Below, piece after piece: positions 28,005 through 38,681 of a stretch of 64,000 bases of DNA. Position numbers and translations under genes: made by a program. This DNA comes from Magnetospirillum sp. ME-1 (GTDB taxonomy: Bacteria > Pseudomonadota > Alphaproteobacteria > Rhodospirillales > Magnetospirillaceae). Position 1 is the stretch's first letter; each line of letters opens with the position of its first letter. The notes beneath the pieces are model-generated. The model was not told the origin of the DNA. It ran no database searches and saw only the letters and a list, made by a program, of their open reading frames with translations. The stretch spans positions 4,020,341 to 4,084,340 of the forward strand of contig NZ_CP015848.1 in NCBI RefSeq assembly GCF_002105535.1, in the 5' to 3' direction.

Positions 28005-30746
28005 CTATGACGCCGCTTCGGGCTTGGCGTCGCTGAGGCTGTGGGCGGGGTGCTCGGGGCCGTTCGAGGGCATGACGCTGATCAGCGAGGCCACCAGCGC
28101 CGCCAGGAACGGCATGGCCTGCACCACCAGGGTCAGCGACCAGATGCGCACGTCGGGGTCGGTGAAGTTGTTCCTGGGGATCAAGACGGCGATGGCGGCG
28201 ACGTAATGCAGCAGGGCCAGGATCGCTTCCGACGACGCCATCAGGAAGCCCTGGGTGAAGGCCGCCTTGTTGGCCATCTTGGGCGTACGCATGAAGGGCG
28301 TGGACTTGGTGAAGATGCCCTGCCACATGGCCCAGGCGATGGAATAGGTGAGGCCCATGCCGGCGATGGCCGCCAGGCCCCGACGCTTGAAGCCGCAATC
28401 CACCCGGTTCGAGTAGAGGAAGAAGTGGTGGAAGATCTTCGCCACGAATACGCCCACGGTGGGCAGGGTGAAGAAGGGCAGGGGGGTGCTGAAATAGCGG
28501 GGCGACAGGATCATGCCCAGCGACCAGGCCAGCGACGCCACGCAGAAGAGCAGGTAGAAGGCGTCGGCGAACCACGGCAGCCAGCCGGCCACGAAGTGGT
28601 ACTTCTGTCCCGTGGTCAGGCCGGTGTCCTTGAAGGGAATCAGCGAGCGCCAGTGGGCCTTGAGGATCTGCACCGCGCCATAGGCCCAGCGGAAGCGCTG
28701 CTTCTTGTAGGCCATGAAGGAATCCGGCACCAGCCCATGGCCCAGGCGGTCCTGGACGTAGACCGAGGAATAGCCCGCCTTCATCATGCGCAGGCCCAGC
28801 TCGGCGTCCTCGACGATGCACCACTCGCCCCAGCGCCCGGCATCCTCCAGCGTCTTCTTGCGCACCAGGGTCATGGTGCCGTGCTGGATGATGGCGTCGG
28901 CCTCGTTCCGGAACACCATGCCGATGTCGAAGAAGCCGGCATATTCCCAGTTGATCATCTCCTTGAACAGGTCGTGTTCCCATTCGCGGTGATCCTGGGG
29001 CGCCTGGACGTGGCCGACCTTGGGGTCCTCGAAATAGGGGACCAGACCGCGCAGCCAGTTCTTGTCGACGATGTAGTCGGAATCCACCACGCCGATGATC
29101 TCGGCCTCGGGGTCGGTGACGGTGAGGCCGAAGTTCAGGGCGCCCGCCTTGGCGCCGGGCCAAGGCGCCAGATGGTAGAACTTCACTTTCTCGCCCAGGG
29201 ACTTGCAGTACTCCTCGACGGGGCGCCAGACCTCCTCCTTCTTGGTGTTGTTGTCCAACACGATGATTTCGAAGTTGGGGTAGTCCAGCGCCATCAGGCT
29301 GTCGATGGTCAGCTTCACCATGGCCGGCGGCTCGTTGTAGCACGGCAGGTGGATGGAGACCTTGGGGAAGCGCTTGATGTGATCGGGCGGCAGCGCGGTG
29401 AAGCGGCGCTTGAACTTGCTGGCCCAGGTGAGCTCGGTCACCTCGATGCCGGCGATCAGCACCACGATCAGCAGCAACAGCTGGGCCGGCAGCATCAGTC
29501 CCAGCATCAGCCCGGTGCCGGGCGACACGTCGCGGATCACGGGCGTCGACATGGTCCAGATCAGAAGGGTGGAGGCGAACTGCACCAAGAGGGCGAAGAA
29601 GATCTTGCCGGGCAGGCGCAGCGTCTTCCACTTGCCCAGGAACCAGACGACGGGCAGCAGGGCGATCAGGGTGGCGGTGATGGCCTGGACCGGCCATTCC
29701 TCGAACTCCAGCACCGGATTGATCCAGCTGAACTTGGGCTTACGTTCGACGGTGTAGATGCCCCAGTGCTTTTCCGACGCGGTGTTGTCCAGGTTCACCT
29801 TCCAGGGCTGGTCGAAGGCCTCGACGATGTTGTAGTCGAGCTTCTCCTCGTGCGCCCAGTTGACGAAGTTCCTGAGGAACATGGCCTGGTTGATCAGCGA
29901 CGGTTCCGAGACGCCGTAATTGCGCCCCGCCGACGGCCAGCCGACTTCGCCGATGAAGATGGGCTTGTCGGGATACTGGGCCTTGACGTCCCTGACCATG
30001 CGCTTGGTGAAGTCCAGCGCGTTCTCGATGTGGACGCCGCCGGGTTCCCAGAAGGGCAGGGTGTGGATGGTGATGAAATCCACCTCGCGGGCCAGTTCGG
30101 GATAATCCAGCCAGATGGCCCAGGCCTCGGCGGTGCTGATCTTCACCCTGTCGGGCAGCAGGGCGCGGGCGCGGCGCAGGTAGCGGATCATCTGGTCCGG
30201 TGACAGCCGGTGCAGGGTCAGGTTTTCGTTGCCGATGATCACCCGGTCGACATTGGGATTGTCCCGCGCGATGCGCACGATGTTGGCCAGCTCGACCTCG
30301 TTGCGGCCCAGGCGTTCGTCCAGCCAGGCGCCGGGCAGGGCCTTCAGGCCGTACTTGGCGGCCAGCTCGGGCACCTGGTCCAGGCCTTCCAGGGTGGAGT
30401 AGGTGCGGACCTGATGGACCTTGCCGGCCAGCATGGCCAGGTCCTCGTCCATCTCGGCCCGGGTGGGCAGCAGCCACTCGTCCATGTAGGGCAGCTTGCG
30501 CACGATGGTGGGGTCGTCGTCGGCGCGTCCCGGGCTGAACGAGACGGAATTGAGGGTGCCGGACCAGGGCAGGCCGCTCTGGGGGCGATTCATCATCGCC
30601 CAGAAGCCGAGATTGCCCAGAACGATCAGGAGCAGAACCACGAAGCCGGAAAGACGCATGATGCGCGAGATACCCGTATCGAGTTGCAGGGGCGGCCTTC
30701 CGTCCGTGCCCTTGACCCCGTCCTCACGGCGCACCCCATCGCCCAC
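28005..30746 (-). CDS. GH17-GT2 fusion, probable beta-glucan synthase
   Basis: A 913-residue membrane protein. The N-terminal helix (about 30-50) is followed by a glycoside hydrolase family 17-like domain (about 65-345). Both catalytic acids are present: GNENLTLHR (acid/base) and IFIGEVGWPSAG (nucleophile, matching the GH17 signature). Two helices then precede a family 2 processive glycosyltransferase (about 450-700; VVDSDYIVD, QAPQDHREWE, EDAELGLRM, QRFRWAYGA), and four or more helices end the protein. GH17 acts on beta-1,3-glucan, so a cyclic or linear beta-(1,3)/(1,6)-glucan of the NdvB/NdvC kind is the likely product (inference). GTG start at 30746 is uncertain. No partner gene adjacent. 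Confidence 0.85.
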   Translation of the reverse strand: MGDGVRREDGVKGTDGRPPLQLDTGISRIMRLSGFVVLLLIVLGNLGFWAMMNRPQSGLPWSGTLNSVSFSPGRADDDPTIVRKLPYMDEWLLPTRAEMDEDLAMLAGKVHQVRTYSTLEGLDQVPELAAKYGLKALPGAWLDERLGRNEVELANIVRIARDNPNVDRVIIGNENLTLHRLSPDQMIRYLRRARALLPDRVKISTAEAWAIWLDYPELAREVDFITIHTLPFWEPGGVHIENALDFTKRMVRDVKAQYPDKPIFIGEVGWPSAGRNYGVSEPSLINQAMFLRNFVNWAHEEKLDYNIVEAFDQPWKVNLDNTASEKHWGIYTVERKPKFSWINPVLEFEEWPVQAITATLIALLPVVWFLGKWKTLRLPGKIFFALLVQFASTLLIWTMSTPVIRDVSPGTGLMLGLMLPAQLLLLIVVLIAGIEVTELTWASKFKRRFTALPPDHIKRFPKVSIHLPCYNEPPAMVKLTIDSLMALDYPNFEIIVLDNNTKKEEVWRPVEEYCKSLGEKVKFYHLAPWPGAKAGALNFGLTVTDPEAEIIGVVDSDYIVDKNWLRGLVPYFEDPKVGHVQAPQDHREWEHDLFKEMINWEYAGFFDIGMVFRNEADAIIQHGTMTLVRKKTLEDAGRWGEWCIVEDAELGLRMMKAGYSSVYVQDRLGHGLVPDSFMAYKKQRFRWAYGAVQILKAHWRSLIPFKDTGLTTGQKYHFVAGWLPWFADAFYLLFCVASLAWSLGMILSPRYFSTPLPFFTLPTVGVFVAKIFHHFFLYSNRVDCGFKRRGLAAIAGMGLTYSIAWAMWQGIFTKSTPFMRTPKMANKAAFTQGFLMASSEAILALLHYVAAIAVLIPRNNFTDPDVRIWSLTLVVQAMPFLAALVASLISVMPSNGPEHPAHSLSDAKPEAAS

Positions 30747-30896
30747 GCGGGGGCGTCGATAAGGGGAGCGGGCGAGGTGGAGCGGTGGCGGCGGGTGCCG
30801 TTCGAATCCCTTGAATACTATCTGGATTATTAGCCCAGAGGTCGCCCGCTGTCCATGGGGGTGACGACCGGCAAAAGCTCAAGCGTGCAATGCGTT

Positions 30897-30935
30897 CCGG
30901 CCATGCCGCGCCTGGATCGGGGGCGGCATGGCCGG
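30897..30935 (-). terminator. Terminator behind purB
   Basis: Thirteen-base stem CCGGCCATGCCGC / GCGGCATGGCCGG with a 13-base loop. It begins 8 bases past the end of purB on the minus strand. Confidence 0.6.
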
Positions 30936-30942
30936 GGACGCG

Positions 30943-32256
<1,314 letters not shown>

Positions 32257-32314
32257 GGCGGCCTAGCCTCCTCGAACAAGCAAGGAGGGGGAAATAGCAC
32301 GAAGGCGCTTCGGA

Positions 32315-32800
32315 TTAAAGGCCGCGGATGCGTCCGTAATGGACGAAGTCGGTCCAGGTACGTTCCAGACGCTGCATGGTCTCCAGCGTGGTGTCCAACT
32401 GAGCCGCCGTCTTGTCGTCACCGCCCAGCACGCCGGACAGGTCGTCCTGCAGCTTGCGGATGGAATTGCACAGGGACAGGCCCTTGTCGGTCAGTTTCAG
32501 CCGAACCGAACGGCGGTCATGGGTGGAACGTTCCTGCATCAAGTAACCGCACTCGGTCAGCGCCTTGATGTTGTAGGAGACGTTGGAGCCCTGATAGTAA
32601 CCGCGGTCCTTGAGGTCGCGGATCACCACCTCGTTCTCGCCGATGTTGTAGAGCAGCAAAGCCTGGACGGCGTTGATGTCTTCGATGCCCAGACGACGCA
32701 ATTCCGTGCGCAAGACATCGAGGAAATGTCTGTGCAGGCGCTCGATCAAGCGAATTATGTCAAAGTATGGCTGGCTCACGGGGGCGGAGTATAGGGGCAT
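32315..32800 (-). CDS. MarR-type winged-helix regulator, LdtR-like
   Basis: A 161-residue regulator. It opens with helical FDIIRLIERLHRHFLDVLRTELRR and continues with INAVQALLLYNIGENEVVIRDL, RGYYQGSNVSYNIKALTECGY (recognition helix) and ERSTHDRRSVRLKLTDKG (wing). This wording is close to the alphaproteobacterial LdtR group, MarR-family regulators tied to L,D-transpeptidase and cell-wall stress genes in relatives. The family match is from memory, and no ldtP-like target is next door. It is divergent from the ParA-like gene, about 100 bases apart. Confidence 0.82.
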   Translation of the reverse strand: MPLYSAPVSQPYFDIIRLIERLHRHFLDVLRTELRRLGIEDINAVQALLLYNIGENEVVIRDLKDRGYYQGSNVSYNIKALTECGYLMQERSTHDRRSVRLKLTDKGLSLCNSIRKLQDDLSGVLGGDDKTAAQLDTTLETMQRLERTWTDFVHYGRIRGL

Positions 32801-32897
32801 TCCTTTGGCTCGACAACAGCCTATTACAGGCCGATGGTTGCGGCCGCCCCCGGAGGGCGGCTATTGTCCCTTGCGGATTTTGCGAAAGGATCGAGCG

Positions 32898-33932
32898 GTG
32901 AGCGCCAGGCCCAGAATCGTGGTGGTGTTCAACCAGAAGGGCGGTATCGGCAAGACTACCACCAGCGTCAATCTGGCGGTCTGCCTGGCCGAATTGGGGC
33001 GGAAGGTCATCCTGGTCGATCTGGACGCCCAGAGCAACGCCTCGACCAGCGTCGGGCTGACCTCGCCGGCGGCGACGGGCGCCTACCAGCTGTTGCGCGG
33101 CGAGGTGGACCTCGCCCACGCCTCGCGCGCCACGCCCTATCCCAACCTGCGCCTGGTCGCCGGTTCCGACGATCTGTCGTGGGCGGACGTCGAGATCGCC
33201 GTCAAGCCCGAGCCGCAATACGTGCTGGAGCGCGCCCTGGAAACCACGCCCGCCGACGTGGATGTGGTGGTGGTGGATTGCCCGCCGGCCTTCGGCATCC
33301 TGTCGGTCAACGCGGCGGTGGCCGCCGACGCGGTGATCCTGCCGGTGGTGCCGGCGCCGCTGGCGCTGGACGGCCTGCACAAGGCGTGGTGGAACATCCA
33401 GCGGGTGCGCACCCATTTCAACCGTGAACTGGACACCATGGGCATCCTGTTCACCATGACCGAGGACAGCGACGTCATGCACCGCATCACCGATGCGGTC
33501 ATCGCCTCGTTCGGCGGCCGGGTGCTTCCCGTCAGGGTGCCCCGCGACATGAAGGTGGTGGAATCGGCGGCCCGCGACCTGCCCCTGGTGATCTTCGAGC
33601 CCGAAAGCCCGGCGGCCAGGGCGTATGTCCATCTGGCCGATTTCGTCGATGCCCACATGCTGGAGCCGCGCGCTCCCGCCGCCGCGCGGCCGGCGGCCGG
33701 GATGCCGCCGGAGGGCGAGGAGGAAGAGGAACTGCCCCCCGTGCGTCCGTCGCCGCCGCTCGAACCCGGGCCGCAGCCCGGTCCCAACTGGGACCAGCAA
33801 CTGGACGAGACCGTCGATCTCCTGCCCGAAATATCCAACCTGCGCTGGAAGGTCGGCGTCGGGATCATGATGATCCTGCTGGGCTTCTGCCTGGGCTACG
33901 CCTTCGGCCGCTGGATGTATTTCGTCCCTTGA
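32898..33932 (+). CDS. ParA/MinD-like ATPase with C-terminal membrane helix
   Basis: A 344-residue P-loop ATPase. Deviant Walker A (FNQKGGIGKTTTSVNLAVCL), A' (VILVDLDAQSNAS) and Walker B-like VVVDCPPAFG place it in the ParA/Soj group. After about residue 255 there is a Pro/Glu-rich linker (EGEEEEELPPVRPSPPLEPG). The protein ends in a hydrophobic segment, IMMILLGFCLGYAFGRWMYF, that looks like a transmembrane anchor. ParA proteins are normally soluble, so this one is probably tethered to the inner membrane. GTG at 32898 has AAAGGA seven bases upstream. No parB partner is visible, so a cargo-positioning role is inferred rather than chromosome partitioning. Confidence 0.85.
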   Translation: MSARPRIVVVFNQKGGIGKTTTSVNLAVCLAELGRKVILVDLDAQSNASTSVGLTSPAATGAYQLLRGEVDLAHASRATPYPNLRLVAGSDDLSWADVEIAVKPEPQYVLERALETTPADVDVVVVDCPPAFGILSVNAAVAADAVILPVVPAPLALDGLHKAWWNIQRVRTHFNRELDTMGILFTMTEDSDVMHRITDAVIASFGGRVLPVRVPRDMKVVESAARDLPLVIFEPESPAARAYVHLADFVDAHMLEPRAPAAARPAAGMPPEGEEEEELPPVRPSPPLEPGPQPGPNWDQQLDETVDLLPEISNLRWKVGVGIMMILLGFCLGYAFGRWMYFVP

Positions 33933-33935
33933 GTC

Positions 33936-34083
33936 ATACCAAGAAGCGCTGATCGAAACCGATCATCGCATCGCCCTCAATCGCCGGGCGCCGCCCGTGG
34001 CGGCTTGGCTCCCGCCGCATAAGCGGCGCGGCCCCTCGGGCCTAGCCAAACCGCGATGAGTCGGGCTCATCGCGGTTTGGTAT
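33936..34083. repeat. Intergenic element bounded by an inverted repeat
   Basis: The whole space between two convergent genes is framed by ATACCAA (33936-33942) and TTGGTAT (34077-34083). It contains a small hairpin (TGATCG/CGATCA, 33950-33965) and the strong hairpin listed separately. Resembles a miniature dispersed element; no second copy is in the window. Confidence 0.45.
34046..34080. terminator. Strong bidirectional terminator hairpin
   Basis: Perfect 15-base stem CCAAACCGCGATGAG / CTCATCGCGGTTTGG with loop TCGGG. It lies right at the end of the minus-strand membrane peptide gene and about 110 bases after the ParA-like gene. Confidence 0.7.
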
Positions 34084-34220
34084 CACCCCTCCAGCAAAGT
34101 GATGCCGGCGGCCAAAGCCAGGGTGAAGCTTGCGCCCACCGCCAGCAGATAGGCGGCCTGGGCCGCGCCGTGCCACAGTCGGGCGGGAAAAGCCTTAGTG
34201 AAATTGTCGGAATTGCGCAT
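34083..34220 (-). CDS. 45-residue single-helix membrane peptide
   Basis: A short protein with a basic, polar N terminus (MRNSDNFTKAFPARLWHG) and one hydrophobic helix (about 19-42) ending in Leu-Glu-Gly. The ATG at 34220 has an excellent AGGAGA ribosome site; longer readings extend into the kinase gene upstream and lose it. No family recognised. About 70 bases downstream of the sensor kinase and same strand, so possibly co-transcribed. A regulatory membrane peptide is a guess. Confidence 0.6.
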   Translation of the reverse strand: MRNSDNFTKAFPARLWHGAAQAAYLLAVGASFTLALAAGITLLEG

Positions 34221-34290
34221 GTGCGTCTCCTCTGAGCGGGTGTCGTTCAGGGAATATATCCGAGCACAATGGTTAGGTATTTGACTTTGG

Positions 34291-35694
34291 TTAGGCGAGG
34301 ATCCGCGTGGCGGGCAACCGCACCGTGATGCGGGTCCCCTTGCCCAGGGCGCTGTCCAGGGCGACGCTGCCGCCATGGGCTTCCACGAAGTGGCGCACGA
34401 TGGCCAGCCCCAGGCCCGAGCCCTGATGGCGTCGCGACAGGGATGAATCCGCCTGATAGAAGGCCTGCCAGACCTTGGCGTGGTGTTCGGGGGCGATGCC
34501 GATACCGGTGTCGCTTACCGTCAATTCGACGCCTTCGGGAGTGCGGCGGGCGGACAGGGTCACCGTGCCGGGGCCGGGGGTGAATTTGAGGGCGTTGCCG
34601 GTCAGGTTGAGCAGGACCTGACGCATCCGCCTTGGATCGAGGCGCATGCGCGGCAGGCCGGGGGGCAGGTCCATCACCAGCTCGACGCCGGTGATGGCGG
34701 CCTTGTGCTCCAGCAGGCGGGCGGTACTGCGGATCAGTTCGTCCGGGTCCGCCTCGTCCTCGTCCAGTTCGGTGCGTCCCGCCTCGATGCGCGAGACGTC
34801 GAGAATATCCTCGATCAGCGCTTGCAGGTGCAGTCCGGCCGAATGGATGAGATCCATGTATTCGAGGTAGCGGTTGAGATCCATGGTCCCCACCGCGCCG
34901 GCCAGGGCGGCCTCGGAAAACCCGATCACCGCGTTGAGCGGGGTGCGCAGTTCATGGCTGACCGTGGCCAGGAACTGGGATTTGGCCCGGTTGGCGGCCT
35001 CGGCCTCCTGCTTGGCGGAGATCAGGGCGGCCTCGGCCCATTTGCGCTGGGTGATGTCGCGGCCTTCCGGCACGACGAACAGGATGTTGCCGTCCTGGTC
35101 GGGCACCGGCTTCAGCGAGAAGTCCACATAGGCGATGCCGCCGCCCGCATCCACATGGGTGGTCTCGAAGCGCACGAATTCGCCCTTTGCCGCCCGGCTG
35201 ATACCGTCGCGCAGCAGGGCCCGTTCCTCCGGTGAATGCTCCCACCAGGGCGTCTCGGCGAAGTGCATGCCCAGCACCGGCGCGATGGAATCCAGGCCGA
35301 TGAAGGCCAGCGCCGTGCGATTGGCGTCCAGCAGCCGTCCGTCGGGGGACAGCAGGCCGATGAATTCGAAGGTATTCTCGATGATCGCCCGCATTTCCAC
35401 GTTGACCCGCAGGCTGTCGCGCAGGCGGGTTTCCACTTCGGGGGCGAACTCGACCAGGATCTGGCTGCCGGGCAGGGGCGTATGGGAGCAGTCGGGGCCG
35501 TCCACCCAGTCGGGGCGCGTGCCGACCAGGCGGCTTTCCGCAAGCCCAAGCGCCCGCGACAAGGTTTCCCCCACATGGATCAAGTTGCCGTCAGGGCCAA
35601 GGACGGCGAAGGCGCGAGGCGAGTTGGCAAAGGTACCAGGAACGGAGTGAGTCAAAATCGGCGATCCCCATACGACGACGGGCAATTGTCGCAT
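34291..35694 (-). CDS. PAS sensor histidine kinase, probably cytosolic
   Basis: A 467-residue kinase with no membrane segment. An N-terminal PAS-like region (about 25-85; [15 protein letters not shown]) is followed by a second PAS with PAC (about 100-225; [20 protein letters not shown]). HisKA is about 240-305, with phosphoacceptor His in [15 protein letters not shown]. The ATPase domain (about 345-460) has [11 protein letters not shown] (N), [10 protein letters not shown] (G1) and [18 protein letters not shown] (G2). No response regulator is adjacent, so the partner is elsewhere. The ATG at 35694 has only a weak ribosome site, so the N terminus is less certain than the domains. Confidence 0.92.
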   Translation of the reverse strand: MRQLPVVVWGSPILTHSVPGTFANSPRAFAVLGPDGNLIHVGETLSRALGLAESRLVGTRPDWVDGPDCSHTPLPGSQILVEFAPEVETRLRDSLRVNVEMRAIIENTFEFIGLLSPDGRLLDANRTALAFIGLDSIAPVLGMHFAETPWWEHSPEERALLRDGISRAAKGEFVRFETTHVDAGGGIAYVDFSLKPVPDQDGNILFVVPEGRDITQRKWAEAALISAKQEAEAANRAKSQFLATVSHELRTPLNAVIGFSEAALAGAVGTMDLNRYLEYMDLIHSAGLHLQALIEDILDVSRIEAGRTELDEDEADPDELIRSTARLLEHKAAITGVELVMDLPPGLPRMRLDPRRMRQVLLNLTGNALKFTPGPGTVTLSARRTPEGVELTVSDTGIGIAPEHHAKVWQAFYQADSSLSRRHQGSGLGLAIVRHFVEAHGGSVALDSALGKGTRITVRLPATRILA

Positions 35695-35730
35695 GCGGCG
35701 AGGAATTCATGAAATTGAATAAGGTATAAT

Positions 35731-37080
35731 TTAGAAACGGCGCGGGCGGGGCGGGGGCAGGCGTTCCACTACGTCGCCCCAGAGGTCGTAATCCTCGGCC
35801 GCCTCCACCTCGACGATCACCAGATCGCCGGGGGCGAGATCGGTTTCGCCGTTCATGAACACCGCACCGTCCACCTCGGGGCTGTCGGCCTTGGAGCGGC
35901 CGATGGCGCCTTCCTCATCCACTTCGTCGACGATGACCTCGATGCGGGTACCTTCCTTGGCGGCGCCGCGCTCGTCGGCGATCTGGCGGGCGGCCTCCAT
36001 GAAGCGCTGGTGGCGTTCCTCCTTGACGTCCTCGTCCACCTGATCGGCGAAGGCGTTGGAGGGCGCGCCCCTGACGTCCTCGTACTTGAAGCAGCCCACC
36101 CGGTCCAGCTGGGCCTCCTCCAGCCATTCCAGCAGGGCCTCGAAATCGTCGTCGGTCTCGCCGGGGAAGCCGACGATGAAGGTGGAACGCAAGGTCAGGT
36201 CGGGGCAGGTCTCGCGCCACGAGCGGATGCGGCCCAGCACCTTTTCCTGGTTGGCCGGGCGGCGCATGGACTTCAGCACGTTGGGGCTGGCGTGCTGGAA
36301 GGGGATGTCCAGATAGGGAAGGATCCTGCCTTCCGCCATCAGCGGAATGATCTCGTCCACATGGGGATAGGGATAGACGTAGTGCATGCGGATCCAGATC
36401 CCCAGCTCGCCCAGGGCGCCGGCCAGATCGGTGAGGTGGGCCCGCACCGGACGGCCGCGCCAGTCGCTTTCGGCGTGGCGCAGGTCGAGGCCATAGGCGC
36501 TGGTGTCTTGCGAGATGATCAGCAGTTCGCGCACCCCCGATTCGGCCAGGCGCTCGGCCTCGCCCAGCACGTCGGCCGCCGTGCGGCTGACCAGTGGGCC
36601 GCGGATGTCGGGGATGATGCAGAACGAGCAGCTGTTGTTGCAGCCCTCGGAAATCTTCAGGTAGGCGTAGTGGTGCGGCGTCAGGTGCAGGCCTTCGGGG
36701 GGCACCAGCGCCAGCTTGGGGTCGTGCAGCGGCGGCACCGTGGCGTGCACCGCCTCGACCACCGCCTGGTACTGGTGCGGGCCGCTGACCGCCAGCACCG
36801 AGGGGTGGGCGGCCCGGATGGCCTTTTCATCGCCGCCCATGCAGCCGGTGACGATCACCTTGCCGTTCTCGGCGATGGCCTCGCCGATGGCCTCCAGCGA
36901 TTCCGCCCGCGCCGAATCCAGGAAGCCGCAGGTGTTGACGATCACCACGTCGGCGCCGTCGTACTCGCCGGTGATGTCGTAGCCCTCGGCGCGGAGCTTG
37001 GTCAGGATGCGCTCGGAATCCACCAGGGCCTTGGAGCAGCCGAGGCTGACGATGCCAACCTTGGGATTCGTCTTGGTCAT
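35731..37080 (-). CDS. rimO: Ribosomal protein S12 methylthiotransferase RimO
   Basis: Radical-SAM enzyme that adds a methylthio group to the conserved aspartate of ribosomal protein S12. The 449-residue product has the UPF0004 N-terminal domain with Cys15, Cys51 and Cys80 (SLGCSK, VNTCGF, VTGCMGG) binding one [4Fe-4S]. The radical-SAM triad is Cys147, Cys151 and Cys154 ([10 protein letters not shown]). A C-terminal TRAM domain ends in [16 protein letters not shown]. The D-L-W-G pattern and IPDIRGP favour RimO over MiaB. ATG at 37080 was chosen; an upstream reading to 37218 has no family similarity. Needs Fe-S clusters from the isc system. Confidence 0.94.
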   Translation of the reverse strand: MTKTNPKVGIVSLGCSKALVDSERILTKLRAEGYDITGEYDGADVVIVNTCGFLDSARAESLEAIGEAIAENGKVIVTGCMGGDEKAIRAAHPSVLAVSGPHQYQAVVEAVHATVPPLHDPKLALVPPEGLHLTPHHYAYLKISEGCNNSCSFCIIPDIRGPLVSRTAADVLGEAERLAESGVRELLIISQDTSAYGLDLRHAESDWRGRPVRAHLTDLAGALGELGIWIRMHYVYPYPHVDEIIPLMAEGRILPYLDIPFQHASPNVLKSMRRPANQEKVLGRIRSWRETCPDLTLRSTFIVGFPGETDDDFEALLEWLEEAQLDRVGCFKYEDVRGAPSNAFADQVDEDVKEERHQRFMEAARQIADERGAAKEGTRIEVIVDEVDEEGAIGRSKADSPEVDGAVFMNGETDLAPGDLVIVEVEAAEDYDLWGDVVERLPPPRPRRF

Positions 37081-37238
37081 GGGATTATCGCGCCTGCCTT
37101 GGGAAATTCGCCGTGACTTAAGCGGGAATCCCGGGGGAAAAGCAAGCGTCGCGCCATCAATCCCATAATTCCTGCAATGACATTCGTTTCTTAACAGACT
37201 TACGGAAAGAATGCACAATAGGACAGGAAAGGCGCGAA

Positions 37239-37943
37239 ATGTCCGATCTGTCCCAGGCCCTGTCGCTGGCCATCGAACTCGTCGTATCCCTTGATCCGCA
37301 GGTGCTGGGCATCGTGCGGCTGTCGGTGCTGGTGTCGGGGGCGGCGGTATTGCTGGCCGCGCTGATCGGCCTGCCGCTGGGCGCGATGCTGGCGCTGGGG
37401 GCGTTTCCGGGGCGCGGCGCGCTGGTGGTGATGCTCAACGCCTTCATGGGCCTGCCGCCGGTGGTGGTGGGGCTTGCCGTCTATCTGCTGCTGTCGCGGG
37501 CCGGGCCGCTGGGCGAGGCCGGGCTGCTGTTCACGCCCGCCGCCATGGTGGTGGCCCAGACCCTGCTGGTCCTGCCCATCGTCGCCGCCCTGGCCCGGCA
37601 GGTGGTGGCCGATCTGTGGGAGGAATACGGCGAGCAACTGCGGTCGCTGGGCGTACCGCCCGTGGGGCGCATGCTCACCTTGCTGTGGGACGGGCGGTTC
37701 AGCCTGGCCACCGCCGTTCTGGCCGGATTCGGGCGCGCCTGCGCCGAGGTTGGAGCCGTGATGATCGTCGGCGGCAATATCCGGGGTGTGACGCGCACCA
37801 TGACCACCACCATCGCGCTGGAAACCAGCAAGGGCGACCTGCCGCTGGCCCTGGGGCTGGGGCTGATCCTCATCGCCCTGGTGACCGCCGTCAACGCGGC
37901 GGTGTTCGTGATCGGTCAATGGGCGCGGCGGAGGATGGGATGA
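37239..37943 (+). CDS. tupB: Tungstate ABC transporter permease TupB
   Basis: A 234-residue inner-membrane permease with five or six helices and the ABC-permease EAA loop ([20 protein letters not shown], then a Gly). It resembles TupB/WtpB-type permeases ([44 protein letters not shown]). The last codons overlap the ATP-binding gene as ATGA. The assignment to tungstate, rather than molybdate or sulfate, rests mainly on the TupA downstream and on this gene order (B-C-A). First gene of the operon; about 158 bases separate it from rimO on the opposite strand. Confidence 0.88.
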   Translation: MSDLSQALSLAIELVVSLDPQVLGIVRLSVLVSGAAVLLAALIGLPLGAMLALGAFPGRGALVVMLNAFMGLPPVVVGLAVYLLLSRAGPLGEAGLLFTPAAMVVAQTLLVLPIVAALARQVVADLWEEYGEQLRSLGVPPVGRMLTLLWDGRFSLATAVLAGFGRACAEVGAVMIVGGNIRGVTRTMTTTIALETSKGDLPLALGLGLILIALVTAVNAAVFVIGQWARRRMG

Positions 37944-38665
37944 GGGCGCCCGACACCATTCTTCCCCTCGTCCTCGACCGGGTGGGCTTCGCCGCCGACG
38001 GGCGCATGCTGCTGGAGGACGTCACCCTGCGGCTGGAGGCGGGGCTGCGTACGGTGATTCTCGGCCCCAACGGCGCGGGCAAGAGCCTGCTGCTGCGCCT
38101 GTGCCACGGATTGCTGCAGCCCAGCGCCGGCGCGGTCCATTGGAGTGGCGGGGATGGGGAAATGGTGCGGCGGCATCAGGCCATGGTCTTTCAGCGCCCG
38201 GTTCTGCTGCGCCGCTCGGCGGTGGCCAATATCCGTTATGTCCTGGCTTTAAGGGGCGTCGCCTGGGGCAGGCGGGCCGCGCTGGCCATGGAGGCGCTTG
38301 AGCGTTTCGGGCTCGCCCATCTGGCCCAGCGTCCGGCCCGGGTGCTGTCGGGCGGCGAGCAGCAGCGTCTGGCCCTGGCGCGGGCCTGGGCCGCGGGGGC
38401 CGAGGTGCTGTTTCTGGACGAGCCCACCTCGTCGCTGGATCCGGCGGCCGCCCTGCAGGTGGAGATGGCGGTGCAGGAATTCCACACCGCCGGCACCAAG
38501 GTGGTGATGACCACCCATGACCTGGGCCAGGCCCGCCGCCTGGCCGACGAGGTGGTATTCCTGTCCCGTGGCCGCCTGGTGGAGCACGCCCCGGCGGGAG
38601 AATTCTTCAAGGGGCCGAGATCGCCCCAGGCGCGGGCCTTCCTGGCCGGCGAACTGGTCTGCTGA
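37940..38665 (+). CDS. tupC: Tungstate ABC transporter ATP-binding protein TupC
   Basis: A 241-residue ABC ATPase with Walker A (GPNGAGKSLLL), Q loop (MVFQRPVLLRRS), signature LSGGEQQRLALARA, Walker B VLFLDEPTSSLD and H-loop MTTHDLGQA. There is no C-terminal MOP/TOBE domain, unlike ModC but like TupC. The ATG overlaps the tupB stop, so translation is coupled. Drives tungstate import with TupB and the binding protein TupA. Confidence 0.92.
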   Translation: MRAPDTILPLVLDRVGFAADGRMLLEDVTLRLEAGLRTVILGPNGAGKSLLLRLCHGLLQPSAGAVHWSGGDGEMVRRHQAMVFQRPVLLRRSAVANIRYVLALRGVAWGRRAALAMEALERFGLAHLAQRPARVLSGGEQQRLALARAWAAGAEVLFLDEPTSSLDPAAALQVEMAVQEFHTAGTKVVMTTHDLGQARRLADEVVFLSRGRLVEHAPAGEFFKGPRSPQARAFLAGELVC

Positions 38666-38681
38666 CGAAAGGAACCAATTC

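Noticed and set aside
32673-32897. 75-residue N-terminal extension of the ParA-like protein
   Set aside because: It is antisense to the LdtR-like gene and lacks a ribosome site, whereas GTG at 32898 has AAAGGA and begins at the canonical ParA N terminus.
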